From: Aporrectodea caliginosa
Lineage: Eukaryota > Annelida > Clitellata > Crassiclitellata > Lumbricidae
DNA length: 64,000 nucleotides
Direction of reading: 5' to 3'
NCBI GenBank assembly: GCA_020284085.1
Contig: JACEVL010000032.1
Span: 1,288,501-1,352,500, forward strand
Part shown: in pieces, positions 1 to 10,988 of the stretch
Numbering within the stretch: position 1 is the stretch's first letter
Layout of the letters: each line of letters begins with the position of its first letter
Notes under the pieces: model-generated
Database searches by the model: none
What the model saw: the letters and a program-made list of their open reading frames with translations, nothing else
What the model was told of the DNA's origin: nothing
Translations under genes and position numbers: made by a program

Positions 1-2144
1 TTATCAGAAAGATTTACTTTTTGAAGAATGCAGGTTTAGGATTTAAGGAGGCACTCGTATAAGCTTATTGAAGACGATGGCCTCAGATGTTACGCACAGT
101 TCGCCAATGCAATCATTGGTGACTTCAACTGAATGGTGCTTTTCTTCTTTGAAGTCATTCAAGCCGCAACTAAAATTAATTAAGACTCATCTCTTTCAAC
201 TCGCATATTCATCGTATCCTACTTCTGGTTTCTCTTGTCTGATTACGATTTCATTATGTGAAGGTATGATAGGTCTATCTACCGTAGCAGACACGAATCT
301 TTCAAATCCAACTTTTTATAACCACCGGCTGTCTCCATATTTCAGCATACTGAAACTCAGCGTCTTAGCAGAACGATATTTATTTTACCGTACTCTAATC
401 TCCAAAGAATTCTAATTCTCTTCTAATAACAAACGATGCTTCTGCTATTCCGCAGAATAATATTCTTTGACTCAATGGCTATTAAGTTATACCAATATTC
501 GACGAATAAATCTGTATGTTGAACACGTCGTTGACCGCACCCTTTAACACCTTGTTCTGTTCCGCATGGTCTATAGACTTTCTTGTTCGTTAATTAAGTC
601 TCCTTTCAAATTGATTAAGCCTTGTGATTTCGCTCGTCACCGCGTCTCAGTCACCATGGAGACCGCCGTCATCAACGTACATTGATATTTTAATTAACAT
701 TCTGCTTCGTTCTCCCAGTAAGGTATTTACTCTTTATCCTTGAGGTGCGATATTATCTTACCTAAAGGTGCCGAATAATTAAGCTGGCTTATCCTAATCA
801 TACACTAAACTAGTATATACAGTGTAAATAGGGGGCCTAATAATAGGCAAGCTATTTGATAATGGAGTGAAAAACGACACCATGGTCACATAGAAGTCAA
901 GTGTATTGGACGCTAACGAATAAAAGATGCTTTAAATTTCGATGTAAATCCAACTCCGTTGAATTAGTGTATTAGTTTCAATCAATTTATGCAAATGACT
1001 TGGCAAACAAATATGGAGTACAAGTAGACCGTCATTAGTTAGGAGTAAATGTAGTCGATTTTTAAGGAGTAGGCCTAAATAACTTGACAACTAGGCCTAT
1101 TAAACCAACCTTGGTTTGGGCTCCTGCCTTACGTTATTCGAACCATAATGGACATCGAACGCAAGAGATTTCATTACGAAAAAGTTTGTCAACTTTTGAT
1201 TGCATAAATGAGAAGGGCTAATTATTGTCTGCTGGTTATATGAAATTCAGACTCATTGTACTATTAACAAGTAAATCAATAATTAATTTTAAATAACCAG
1301 CAGAGTATTTGACCTTTAGGTAGGTCTAAGAATAGAGTTACACAGAAATTAGCATAACTCTTAAATGAATGATTTTGAATTTATACTTTGCAGATTGGAA
1401 ACGCATTCGGTTAATAGGAAATAGATATCTCCCAACAGATCTAATCGCGCTGCGTTATGAAGAATTGCTACCAATTCGTTGCCGTCAGGAAAGATTGTCC
1501 AGTTGTTGGATTGGTGTAGTCGCGTGTAATCTATAGTCGAAAGGTCCTCTAACCGAAATGTCCGACCTCTTAGCGCTAATGTTGGAAGTGACGTATTGGC
1601 AATATTGAGATTATGCTTTACATTTTTTAGCTTAATTTGAATTAATTTTCCAATGCAAGCAATATTAGTAAAATTAAATTTAACTTACGCAGTAAAACGC
1701 TAGCAGCCTATGCCTAAATGGTTTCTAGTAAAAATCATTGTTTCCTTGCTATGTTATAATTACAAAAGGTTAACAGATGTGTATCAACGCCTTTGAGTGG
1801 TTACTAAGTGCGCTATATAAGTGATCGTATTCATAATGACGCTTGATTTCAATGAAACATTTTAGAAAATTTACTAATGATGAGAATGATCGGTTACTTC
1901 AAGACTGTGGCATCGGACGCGGCAGATTTGGCAGATGTACGAGTCTTTCTGTCGATCATCGCTGTCAGAAATCGAACTCTGTAACATCAATCCAGACATT
2001 GCAACAAGTCTTCCTATCTAATATAGCGTACGTTTCAACATCGATTATATCGATAGCATAATGCAATGCATAGTGTCAGAAAATAGAATCCTACAATTCA
2101 TCTCTGCTGATGTTTGTGTGACTGGGATTTAATTTGCTTCAGAC
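1..2144. other. AT-rich non-coding stretch, no gene recognised
   Basis: Frames here are short and show no domain I recognise; the longest is about 115 codons at 68-415. The only structure I can point to is a small inverted repeat at 1228-1304, listed separately. Several TAGGCCTA-type words occur, as elsewhere in the window. Confidence 0.5.
1228..1304. repeat. 77-bp inverted repeat (hairpin)
   Basis: The arms read TCTGCTGGTTATATGAAATT at the left and, on the opposite strand, TCTGCTGGTTATTTAAAATT at the right, which is 20 bp with two differences around a loop of about 37 bp. It could be a very short MITE relic or a chance hairpin. I see no clear target-site duplication. Confidence 0.5.
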
Positions 2145-2480
2145 CAGTGGTTTCAATCTTTCTACAGTGACGGAACCTTACACAAAGAAAGCACCCATCT
2201 GCTCAAGGAACCCAGCGCCTTTCACCGAACAATTAATTCTTCAAGAAATAAATGTAACTGTAACTTACAGTGTTGCGATAATCATGTAATAATGTTAATT
2301 AATTTAACGTAGAATCGTGTCTAAAAGATTGACTGAAAGATGTGAAGAATTCTGCTCATTGCTCTTCCTTTTGTGAATTCCGTTTGCCTTTTTTAAATTT
2401 TATGCTGAACTGCAGCGGAACCTCTGGTCAACACTCCGCGGAACCTAAGGGTTTTGCGGAACCCCGGCTGAAAACCACTG
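2145..2480. mobile_element. hAT-type MITE, decayed (336 bp)
   Basis: The left end is CAGTGGTTTCAATC and the right end reads CAGTGGTTTTCAGCC on the opposite strand, typical of hAT-type CAGTGGTTTTCAA termini. The interior repeats CGGAACC-type words. The flanking 8-mers CTTCAGAC and CCTTATAC agree at five of eight positions, so the target-site duplication, if real, has decayed. No transposase is encoded. The short frames within it (for example 2342-2593) are by-products of the element. Confidence 0.6.
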
Positions 2481-2689
2481 CCTTATACATTAGAGCAGTT
2501 AATATGCATGTGCTATCTGCATTACTTAGACTATTATTATGTTCTCTGAGGGTCAACTGGCATTGGGGTAAGTTAATTCCAGTCTGCTTGTGAATTCCTT
2601 GGAGATTAGACAATGACTCCCAAGAGACTCTGACTACTGAGAATGTAAGTTATGGTCCTAATCCCAATGGGTGTTAGATAAAGAAGCTT

Positions 2690-3200
2690 GCGGCAAAAGA
2701 TAATGGGGGAATGGCAATAATACCGGAGGAATCGAAAATTTACGGGCTTCAGGAGGGAGATCGTTACAGAGTCGTGGTGCAGTGGGGAGGATATCGCTTT
2801 ATGGAAAGCTTGAGATGAGTAGTGATCGGGTCGAAAAACACTGAGATAGGAGGAGGAGAAGGTAGAGACGGATGGTTGAATGGTGAAGAGTACTTTGCGA
2901 AGGTAATTGGGCTGGGAATATTGTAGGGAGTTTTGTAGGTCAGTGACAGGACTTCGAAGGGCATTAGCTCTGGGGTTTTAGCCAGTGGATTGAGTTGAGG
3001 ATGGGAGTGATATGATCACGCCTGTGCGTTCTGGTGACAGCTCTGGCTAGCGAGTTTTGGATAATTAACAGACGCTTAATTTGGTTGGATTCGAAGTTGA
3101 GGAAGAGGAAATTGCAATGATCGTTCCTGGAGTGGACAATCGAGGTAGCAGTGGCGGAGTCGAGCATGGGCCGGATGCGGAAGAGGACACAAATGTGCAT
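2690..3200 (-). pseudogene. L2/CR1-like LINE reverse transcriptase C-terminal fragment
   Basis: On the minus strand, 3200 to about 2964 encodes the thumb region that follows the RT catalytic core in L2/CR1/Rex-type LINEs: a segment like NQIKRLLIIQNSLARAVTRT, then DHITPILNSIHWLKP (normally HITPxLxSLHWLP). After a stop near 2964 the reading continues with FEVLSLTYKTPYNIPSP, and in another frame with TAPRLCNDLPPEARKFSIP, matching the usual APRLWNxLP ending. The palm, with its FADD motif, and the endonuclease are absent. It is a 5'-truncated, frameshifted retrotransposon copy and not a host gene. The clade is assigned from remembered family motifs. Confidence 0.7.
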
Positions 3201-3595
3201 GAAGCGTCAAGTGCCTTTCAAGTGGCAAGTACCAGATTGTTCGCCCTTAAGAAGGTGTATTTAGATCCCCGTTAGTCCAAACTTATGTCTAATATTGTAG
3301 CATATTAATTTTATGTTTAACAGAAGACGGTATATTAACACGTTGCTTTGTCAGTTTAGTTGTCTTCCACATTTAGCCGTTAACTTTCCAGCTGGTCCAG
3401 AAATAGTATTATGCAAAATTGGGCGAACGCTCCCAAGGGTCGAACTGCGATCCACTGGCCAGGGGTCGATGCATTACCCTGACACGCAGCAAATATTGGC
3501 ACCACCTTAGTACGTCAGTCCCAACCTGCATTTGACCCGTGACGAACTGGAATCCAGGCGCGCTGATAAAAGTCCACAGGGGAGTTTGCTAGTCA

Positions 3596-3604
3596 ATTTA
3601 ATAA
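3596..3604. repeat. 9-bp target-site duplication, left copy (ATTTAATAA)
   Basis: ATTTAATAA directly precedes the foldback element and is repeated exactly at 4479-4487 directly after it. Confidence 0.75.
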
Positions 3605-4478
3605 GGTACCCCGTCAGAACGGCCCAGGACAAATCGGCCCCGACAAAACGGCCCCGACAAATAAGCCCCGACAAAACAGCCCCGACAAAAGGCCCTCGTC
3701 AAAATGGCCTCGACAAAACAGCCCCGTCATTTCGGCCCCGTCATAACGGCCCCCGTCATATCGACCCCGTCAAATCGGCCCCCGTCAAATCAGCCCCCCG
3801 TCAAATCGGCCCCCGTCAAATCGGCCCCAGTCATTTCGGCCCCAGTCACATTGGCCCATCACAAAATATCCCATGTCCTAAATACTTTTAAGTTGGATTT
3901 ATGAAAAGAATTAGTTGCGTATAAATAGAACTCGGATTGGTAAAACCGTAGTTTACGCTGCCAAATTATTTTATGTGGTCAGTTTAAAATGGAAGTTGGA
4001 ATGCTGAAAATAATTTTGGCGTTAAAATGGAAGTTGGATTTGTGAAAAATAATTCGTTGCGTAAATAGAAGTTGGTTCTATGATAGTTGTCATTGAAAGC
4101 ATTTAAATAATTAAATACGCCAACCAGTTAGCATTAGACGATGGACCCCGCACCCGCAGTCCATTGCCCAGCTGAACCGTCGCTTGAGGCCTCATTTCAA
4201 CATAGTTTGTCAGCGTAAGCTTAAAAGTACTTGCTACATTGAATATTTTGTATGGGGCCGATATGACTGGGGCCGATATGACGGGGGCCGATATGACTGG
4301 GGCCGATATGACGGGGTCCGATATGACGGGGGCCGATTTGACGGGGCCGATTTGACGGGGCTGTTTTGTCGAGGCCATTTTGACGGGGGCCGTTTTGTCG
4401 GGGCCGTTTTGTCGGGGCCCATTTGTCGGGGCCGTTTTGTCGGGGCCGATTTGTCCTGGGCCGTTCTGACGGGTCACC
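3605..4478. mobile_element. 874-bp foldback transposon, Mutator-like by TSD length
   Basis: Both ends carry long inverted arms (about 3605-3893 and 4228-4478) built of tandem 14-15-bp units such as CCCCGACAAAACGGC. The outermost 45-50 bp match almost perfectly in inverted orientation, beginning GGT..CCCGTCAGAACGG. The inner ends of the arms also match (TACTTTTAAG and neighbouring bases). The central loop (about 3894-4227) holds two similar segments around GGAAGTTGGA. Exact 9-bp direct repeats flank the element. Long repetitive arms resemble foldback/TU-type elements, and 9-bp TSDs are usual for MuDR/MULE elements. No transposase is present, and the open frames here (PRQIGPxx repeats) are translated satellite. 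Confidence 0.8.
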
Positions 4479-4487
4479 ATTTAATAA
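4479..4487. repeat. 9-bp target-site duplication, right copy
   Basis: Exact second copy of ATTTAATAA, marking the right boundary of the foldback element. Confidence 0.75.
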
Positions 4488-5890
4488 TAACCAATTTAAT
4501 TACAATTCTTAATTGATCAGGAAACGTATGTGTGATATGACATTGATAGACTGCAGCTAGCTGTCCTCAATTTAATAATTTTACGACTTTTCAAACGTTT
4601 ACTAAGCTGAACCCAGATTTCTCCAGATTACTCAGAAAAACCAGTTGACACTTATAAGTTCAGTGAAATCAGCAGAAATGATTTATCAATGTCGTTTATC
4701 GGAGGTTATTGAAACTCTGTTTCACGGTCCCAATTTCACAGATCTATAATCTAACTGAATTTTCTGGTAAACCTATAGTTCACCTCCTCTTAAGACCTCC
4801 TTTGCAGGTCATCCTTTCCCAAACCCTTCGAACTTAATGTAAATGTAAACATATTAAGGGCCTTCTGAGCTCTTTATGTTTGCCTCCAATGACCCTGAAG
4901 TTGAATATAGAGCTATACCTCAGCATCTAAGCTAAATACGAAGTCATTTCCTCTTTTCTCATTATGGCAGAAACATGTAACGCAATGAATTTTAAAGCAT
5001 ACCCAGCCTGTATAACCAAAAATATTGGACTCGTGGGATATGGACCATCATATGGGCGTGCTGGTGGTGGCAGGGTATAGGCCTCGGATAATTAGTGCGT
5101 CATTCAATTATAATTAATAACATTCAACCTAATTATAGCAAATTAAGACTCATTAGATAGCTAACCGGTTGAATGCTTTTGACAATATGGGACGAATCCG
5201 AGTGGTCAAAGAACACAGACACAGTGGATCCAAGAAGAAGCCAGCGAATATTTCAAATACATATTAAATAGGCTGTATACATGGGTTCGTCTAATTGATT
5301 CCGTAGATCTTGGTCGTTCCTGTGGCTGCTTTGTTCAATTCCGCTCGGCTTCCTGCGGCCATAATTGCATTTTTGCCGCAACTGAACCCAGAATAATGCA
5401 TGGCCCCGACTTGCAATAATTTTTCTATTCTATTTGCAATTTTCGTTCTCCTTTGCCAGCGACGCCGCTTCTTCTGCGCCGCTTTCGTCGCGTCTCTGTC
5501 GTCGCACCGTCATTACCCGTTATTATCGTTCGCTAGTCTCGTGTTTCTCCACTGACTCGTAATTTTCTCTCTGTTCATTTTCTCCATTGACTCATTTTCT
5601 CGCTTTGCTCTGTCGACTCGGTTCTGTAGATTGTTGTGCGTCTGCTGCTGCTGCCCTATGATTGGCGGGAATTCGGTGGTCACGTGCCGTTACGATTCAC
5701 AGGGGACCAGCGTATCGTCCGTACCACACAGATGATGCAGCAGACTAGGAAGGCAGAGAAGAAACACCAAGCTCTACGTCTGATACAATTGACGCGTATA
5801 TATTTGTATAGATATGCATAATGTACCTATTAATTTTCTTAGTAAATATATACATATACACATTTATACATGTACATTATGGGCCTATAA
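4488..5890. other. Non-coding stretch, no gene recognised
   Basis: AT-rich sequence to about 5400, then a pyrimidine-rich TC/TTC block (about 5400-5640). No domain-bearing frame is seen. Confidence 0.45.
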
Positions 5891-5914
5891 CGTGTGTGTT
5901 ACTGTGTTTGTGTT

Positions 5915-5947
<33 letters not shown>

Positions 5948-5948
5948 A
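5891..5948. repeat. (GT)n microsatellite
   Basis: An imperfect GT dinucleotide run interrupted by TT and AC. It produces spurious Cys/Val frames. Confidence 0.85.
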
Positions 5949-6001
5949 CTTGTGTTATACATCTACAATTCTATATATAAATGGATATGCATATATGCGT
6001 A

Positions 6002-6100
6002 TAAGTATGTAAGCAAGTAAGTATATTCTTTATTAACCAATAGTTGCTAATTGCACTTTGGTTTACAGACATCTAATAAACACAGTTAAAAGGCAGCTAA
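6002..6100 (-). mobile_element. Dispersed retroelement tail, family A copy 1
   Basis: The copy begins with a (GTAA/GCAA)n tract and TATATTCTTTATTAACC, followed by TTGCACTTTGGTTTACAGAC. It aligns with the copies near 11194, 18076 and 57096, all in the same orientation. Read on the minus strand it ends in AATAAAGAATATACTTACTT, which looks like a 3' tail of a short retroelement with a TTAC repeat. Confidence 0.55.
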
Positions 6101-6156
6101 TATCCTAACAATAAATGCTTTGCGCACCAGGCTGTCGGCGGGAGAATCATGGGCAC

Positions 6157-6314
6157 CAGTGGCGGCGCCAGAGAGGATAGGGGGGGCTTAGCCCCCTAAC
6201 TGCGGCTCAGCCCCAAACGTGGGATATCACTGCAAATCACAGGGAGGAGGGGACATAAGGGAAGGCTTGTAGCTTTAGCCCCCCCCCCAACCTGAAATCC
6301 TGGCGCCTCCACTG
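6157..6314. mobile_element. 158-bp hAT MITE with perfect 8-bp TSD
   Basis: The termini are CAGTGGCGGCGCCAG on the left and, inverted, CAGTGGAGGCGCCAG on the right. ATGGGCAC flanks the element directly on both sides (6149-6156 and 6315-6322). TIR sequence, length and 8-bp duplication fit a non-autonomous hAT element. It contains inverted GGGGGCTTAGCCCCC-type motifs and no coding sequence. Confidence 0.88.
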
Positions 6315-6477
6315 ATGGGCACGGGGCGGAGTGAGTAGTAGTTCTGCGTACCCAAATTTGTATGACCATTAGTTATAAGGAAGTTTCTCTACTTTTCTTT
6401 TCTTCATTTACTCCTAGTTTTCAAATGCTAACGACTAGGATTTTTCATGACTCTTGCTGTTACTTTAATTTCTTCTT

Positions 6478-7828
6478 TATCCCTATCTCAAGGATAGATA
6501 TCAACGGGTTTCCTATGCAGGGTTCTCTCCAGTCTTGCACCCATACTTTGCGGTGTTTCACAAGGTTCAAATTTGGGTCCTTTATTATTTCTCATCTACA
6601 TAAACGACATCACAACCTGCTCCCCCACCCTGCAACTGGTACTTTTTGCAGATGATACTTCGGCTTTTATAATGGGAAAAAACTACTATCAACTATTCCA
6701 AATTATGAATTTGGAGCTTAGTAAGTTATCTTGCTGGTTCCAAGTGAACATGTTATCACTTAATATAAAGAAGTCAACCTATGTTTTATTTAAAAGCAAA
6801 AAGTCTAGGATACCGAATACTTTTGACCCTACTTTAACTATCGATAACGTTCAATTGTGCAGAGTCTCTAAAGTCAAATTTCTGGGGGTTATCATTGATG
6901 AGAACCTTACTTGGAAGGAGCATGTGGAGCATGTGAAGAACAAAGTAGCCAAAACTGTGGGGATCATTCACAGACTTAAGGGGTCTTTACCAGCTCACTC
7001 TCTCAAGTTATTATACACTACCCTTCTACTGCCTTACTTAAATTATTGTACTGTGGTGTGGGCAGGTGGGTATCAGAATATGCTTAAACCTATATACATC
7101 CTCCAAAAAAGGGCAATAAGAGTTATCAGTGGAGCTCATTATCTAGCAGAGAGTTGCCACCTATTTAAGTCCTTAAACCTTTTAACAATTTACGACATTT
7201 ATAAACTTCAACTTGCAATGTTAATGTACCGGCACCACAATGGCACTCTCCCCGCTTTATTTAACTCATACTTCACAGTGATTACTGATGTACATGATTA
7301 TAACACAAGACATAGACAAAGCTACAGAACAGAAAAAGGCAGGATAAATGCTAGATGTTTCTCGGTCAGAATAAAAGGACCGCAGTTAGTTGTGGAACTC
7401 TATTGATTCTTGCATGCGTGAACTACGCTCGCTGATTGCATTCAAGTGTGTATATAAGACTTTTCTGATTGACCAGTATTAACTCAGCAACTCATAACTT
7501 GGAGTGTGATGCTGACTAATATCGTTTTAACTATGAATACTGTTACTAACTGTACGGCTGCCTTAGTCTGTTAATCTAATACATTTTGTTGTTGTATTTC
7601 TGGACCGGTAACCAATGGGGAAGACTAGATAAGCTGTCCCAGCTTCATCTCCCCATGAATCATTTGCTACTTGACTCGCATACTCACATTCTTTTGGCTC
7701 ACATACTTTTACTCTATAACGTGCTGTTAGATAATTTAGTTGTTTAATGTGATTGCTGTTTATGCACTGTAATTTTGAATTGAATGCAAAATGGTTCAAT
7801 AAACTCAAACTCAAACTCAAACTCAAAC
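6478..7828 (+). mobile_element. 5'-truncated Jockey/CR1-group LINE with 3' tail
   Basis: This is the 3' portion of a non-LTR retrotransposon. Recognisable reverse transcriptase sequence starts near 6478 (SYL-KDRYQRV, linking motifs A and B). It changes frame near 6552 and continues through the RT open frame to 7406. About 420 bp of 3' UTR follow. The element ends in a short tandem repeat, CAATAAACTCAAACTCAAAC (7797-7828), the usual kind of 3' terminus for this LINE group. The AP endonuclease, ORF1 and the N-terminal RT are missing, as expected for 5' truncation during target-primed reverse transcription. Confidence 0.85.
6555..7406 (+). pseudogene. Reverse transcriptase (palm/thumb) fragment of LINE
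   Basis: It encodes part of the reverse transcriptase that copies LINE RNA into the genome. Motif B reads CGVSQGSNLGPLLFLIYIND at the start. Motif C, FADDT, with the catalytic Asp pair, lies about 27 residues further. A thumb domain follows, with KFLGVIIDENLTWKEHV, LLYTTLLLPYLNYCTVVWAG and LQKRAIRVISG. The far C-terminus (HDYNTRHRQSYR) is the usual ending in Jockey/CR1-type proteins. There is no initiating ATG; the frame enters from the truncated upstream part after a frameshift near 6552. The last residues diverge before a stop at 7406. The active site is retained, but the protein is only about half length, so it is non-functional. Confidence 0.9.
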
Positions 7829-8275
7829 CTTTCCATTTATTCGTTCAGCAGACAATCCTCACTGAACTCAGATGTGTGCCGCAAAACTCACTAGTGCAGA
7901 CATGACCAGATCTGTCTCGGTATCGCCCTTGCAACTTACCTTACACGTATGCAAGTACAAATGAACACGAACAGTAAGACATCTACGAGAAACATGCAGG
8001 ATCACAGAGTCACACAGAAGCATAAAGTTACACACACAGGACACTGACAACCACATATACAATGTTTATAAATACAAAGAGAATGGGAGACGTAGAGAAA
8101 ACCAGAGAGACAAAAGGAAAGGAAAACAGACCGTCAAACTGAAGCTGATGGATCATTTCTATGCAAACGCATTAAGACAAGACAAGAGCCATGCATATAG
8201 ACACGCACACAGACAGATGGAATGGTGTCAACATAGACTTGACATTGTAGAGTGGGTCAGGCGGGGCTCAACGAT
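7829..8275. other. Non-coding stretch, no gene recognised
   Basis: Unique-looking sequence containing GAGA/ACAGA-rich text. No recognisable domain. Confidence 0.4.
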
Positions 8276-8281
8276 ACTCAC

Positions 8282-8631
8282 AGAAGCGCCGCCGCGGCCA
8301 ATGGAAAATCCTTTTGCCTCCCTATTTCCGTTTGACCTGACGTCAGATTCGTCTAATGATGCTGTCCGCATCACTTGACGATGCTGATGCTGATGCTGGG
8401 TAGGAGGAGGAGGAGGATGTTGAGGAGGAGGAGGTGGGGAAGAGGCAGAGGGAGGCTGGTGATGAGTTGGCTGTCGTTTCGGAGGGACGGTCCTGATGGC
8501 GTCCGGTGGTCGGATCGTCGGGTGGTGATGAGGTCGGTTGCTGCTGCCGTGGTGAGTGGTACTTGGAGGCGATAGACCCAGGACCTTCCTCCTCGTCTCA
8601 TCGTCAAGAGTTACCATCGGCTCAGCAACAT
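8282..8631 (-). CDS. Candidate internal exon, Pro/His/Ser-rich protein of unknown function
   Basis: On the minus strand an open frame reads VAEPMVTLDDETRRKVLGL, then a Pro/His-rich region (PPPPPQHPPPPP) and RTASLDESDVRSNGNREAKG. The frame meets a strong donor (TCT|GTGAGT) at 8281. A possible acceptor AG lies at 8632-8633, but its pyrimidine tract is poor. The proposed exon is 350 bp, entering in phase 1 and leaving in phase 0. This phase fits the candidate exon at 21631-21772, which ends in phase 1. The charged N-terminal part looks like real protein; the rest is low complexity. I do not recognise the family. A GAGGAG-type repeat on the other strand could explain part of the open frame. Confidence 0.3.
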
Positions 8632-8852
8632 CTTCAATGATTCAACAACGCCATTGACAACAAATACTGACTCATTCTGTTTCAATTTCTAACGCTATTA
8701 ACACAACTACAGTAACTGTAACTACAACTATTCACAAAATTTAAACAGCCTTTGTACAACATCATTTCCAAACTGTATTATAATTCTCTTGCTTAGAGCT
8801 GCTATAGATAGGTTTTGTGAGATACTAAAATGCGTCATATAAAGTGTCCTAA

Positions 8853-9035
8853 TGCATATATGCATACATGCATGCAAACATACATATATACAAACATACA
8901 AACATACATACAAACATACATACATACAAACATACATACATACAAACATACATACATACATGCATGCATACATATATACATACACATGCAAGGATACATA
9001 CATACATGCATATATATATATATGCATATACCTCC
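8853..9035. repeat. (ACAT/ACAA)n tetranucleotide microsatellite
   Basis: Imperfect runs of CATA and CAAA units ending in (AT)n. They are open in several frames on both strands (Tyr/Ile/His-rich and Cys/Met/Tyr-rich) and are not coding. Confidence 0.9.
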
Positions 9036-9105
9036 TTATACAGAGCAACGGGTGCCCAAAATATTTGTAGATGTTGACGACCTATGATCATTATAATTGG
9101 ACGCG

Positions 9106-9309
9106 TCATGACAGTCTGGGTCCATTACACATTGATATGGACCAAAGATGTGCAAATGTGAATTCCAGGAGGGGCTTCCATCTTGTCCCTATGTACAGAC
9201 GGCTCTCTACATAGTGCAATACTAATCTGTTGTCGTCCTGGAGAACTTTGCCTCCACATAAAAATTGCCAGCGGTGTATTGTCTTAAATGCTGGCATGGA
9301 ACTAAACAA
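9106..9309 (-). pseudogene. Possible ubiquitin-like domain fragment
   Basis: The minus-strand frame contains RWQFLCGGKVLQDDNRLVLH, followed by YVESRLYIGTR. The pattern (hydrophobic)-x-GK-x-L-x-D-x-x-x-L-x-x-Y, then E-S-x-L, resembles strand 3 to strand 5 of ubiquitin-like folds. The VLQDD..L..Y wording is most like BAG6/Scythe-type domains. Only about 35 residues align; the N-terminal strands and a C-terminal Gly-Gly are not evident, and the frame has no ATG start. It may be an exon piece or a processed-gene relic. The similarity is recalled and not computed, so it may be chance. Confidence 0.25.
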
Positions 9310-9344
9310 ATTAACCCGTTTAACATTTATATTGCTTAGGTAAT

Positions 9345-9468
9345 ACTATCCACAGCAACAGTTAAAATAAAGCCAATTTTTATGAGTATATAAAAGTGTT
9401 CCAAGACACAGCAGCAGTTAATATAAAGCCAGCTTAATGAGCGATATAAAAAAGTTCAAAGACACAAG
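9345..9468. repeat. Two-copy tandem duplication (about 65 bp unit)
   Basis: AGCAACAGTTAAAATAAAGC... is followed by a diverged second copy, AGCAGCAGTTAATATAAAGC.... Each ends with GTTC-AAGACACA. No coding content. Confidence 0.65.
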
Positions 9469-9479
9469 AAGATGACATG

Positions 9480-10395
9480 CTAAAGACAGCATCTGAAACG
9501 CACCAGAAGAAATTTTCTCTGAATATCGCAGAAGAGCAACACATCAAAACCAAACCAAGAGCTAAATATTTACTGACAGAAATAATGTATATTAATTATT
9601 ATTCATATAATTAAGCGTATTACATTCAACACTAGTTCACTCAGACGTTTTCGTAATCATACTCTCGAGATATCTACTGCGCTCAAGAGAGCTGAGTCGT
9701 GTGAATCAGCTTATTCACAGACGCGTGTGGCTCTGACTGACGAACGACTTACTTACTTACTTACTTACTTAACTAGTTATTTTTACGTTCTAAGCTGTAA
9801 TGTGAAATTGTTTAGTCTTGATAATAATAAGCATGCGTGGCTCAATGTCAAGGTTCGACCACTATGTTGCATGGAAGACACGTGGTCTAACGATCGTGGA
9901 TTGAGTGAAAATAATTGAAGGATGCTTGGTTACGACCTTGGGCAATCTTACGCACGGTTGCCTGCCTCTGTCATTAGCATTAGCCGTATAGGATTTCCAG
10001 GCGGGGCTCACTGGTTGGTTGGTTGGTTGGCTGGGGAAGAGAACGACAATTTTATTATACAATGGTCAATTTCCGGCTCAGAATACAGGAAGAGGAAATG
10101 AAACCGACAGAACGTCCGACCGTGTGATCACATTAAGTATAGGCTATATCTGTTCGCGTATATATATATATATTTATACATATATATATATATACGTATT
10201 TATGTATATACAGTAAATATATTTGGTATATATACTATATAAAATAGGAAGCTTGCGTGTGCGTATATATGTCTTCCGGCAATGAATGAAGTGGAGACGG
10301 GACGTGGGTGTGAATAGCAGCCGGTCATCATCTTCTTCGTCGACTGCTGACTGAATCTTTGATTTCAAATCCTTACTTCGCTCAGTCTTAGCATC
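9480..10395. other. Non-coding stretch with small simple repeats
   Basis: Contains (ACTT)n at about 9747-9770, (TTGG)n at about 10012-10028 and (TA)n at about 10159-10200. No gene recognised. Confidence 0.45.
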
Positions 10396-10400
10396 TTCTC

Positions 10401-10526
10401 CGTTCATCACACGTCATTTCCGTTCATCACACGTCACTTCCGTTCATCACTCGTCACTTCCGTTCATCACACGTCACTTCCGTTCATCACACGTCACTTC
10501 CGTTCACCACACGTGACTTCCGTTCG
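10401..10526. repeat. 20-bp minisatellite, six units
   Basis: Six head-to-tail units of CGTTCATCACACGTCACTTC at 10401-10520 with single-base variants, plus a partial unit. Each contains CACGTCAC or CACGTGAC. Confidence 0.92.
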
Positions 10527-10851
10527 GAACACTGTATCTGCCTCGTCTCTGCCTCAGCTGTCAATATCGCCGCAGTCTTGACAACGACCTCTGTTGTTTG
10601 TCATCCATCCATCCTATTGTTGCTTCTTAGGAATATCGTGGCAGGTATAAAAAAGAGCTAATTGGTTAGCTCCTCTGTAGAGCGAAATGACAGCTTCAGC
10701 GTGCATCTGTCTTTCACCTGCGTGAAACTGCTCCAGGTGCGTCGTGTGGAAACGAAGAATCGTTGCCGAGTCACGTAATCAGGTTTCTCGTTATTGTCTT
10801 GTGTTCGTTTCAGCCACGTTTTTTCTGACCTTCTAAGGACCATCAATCAAT

Positions 10852-10901
10852 CAATTTTCGTTTATTCAGAACACCAGACTGACAGAACGCAGCTTGCATA
10901 C

Positions 10902-10988
<87 letters not shown>

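Noticed and set aside
3532..4516. Pro/Arg/Gln-rich frames (PRQIGP repeats) as a repeat protein
   Set aside because: They translate the tandem units in the arms of the foldback transposon and occur on both strands.
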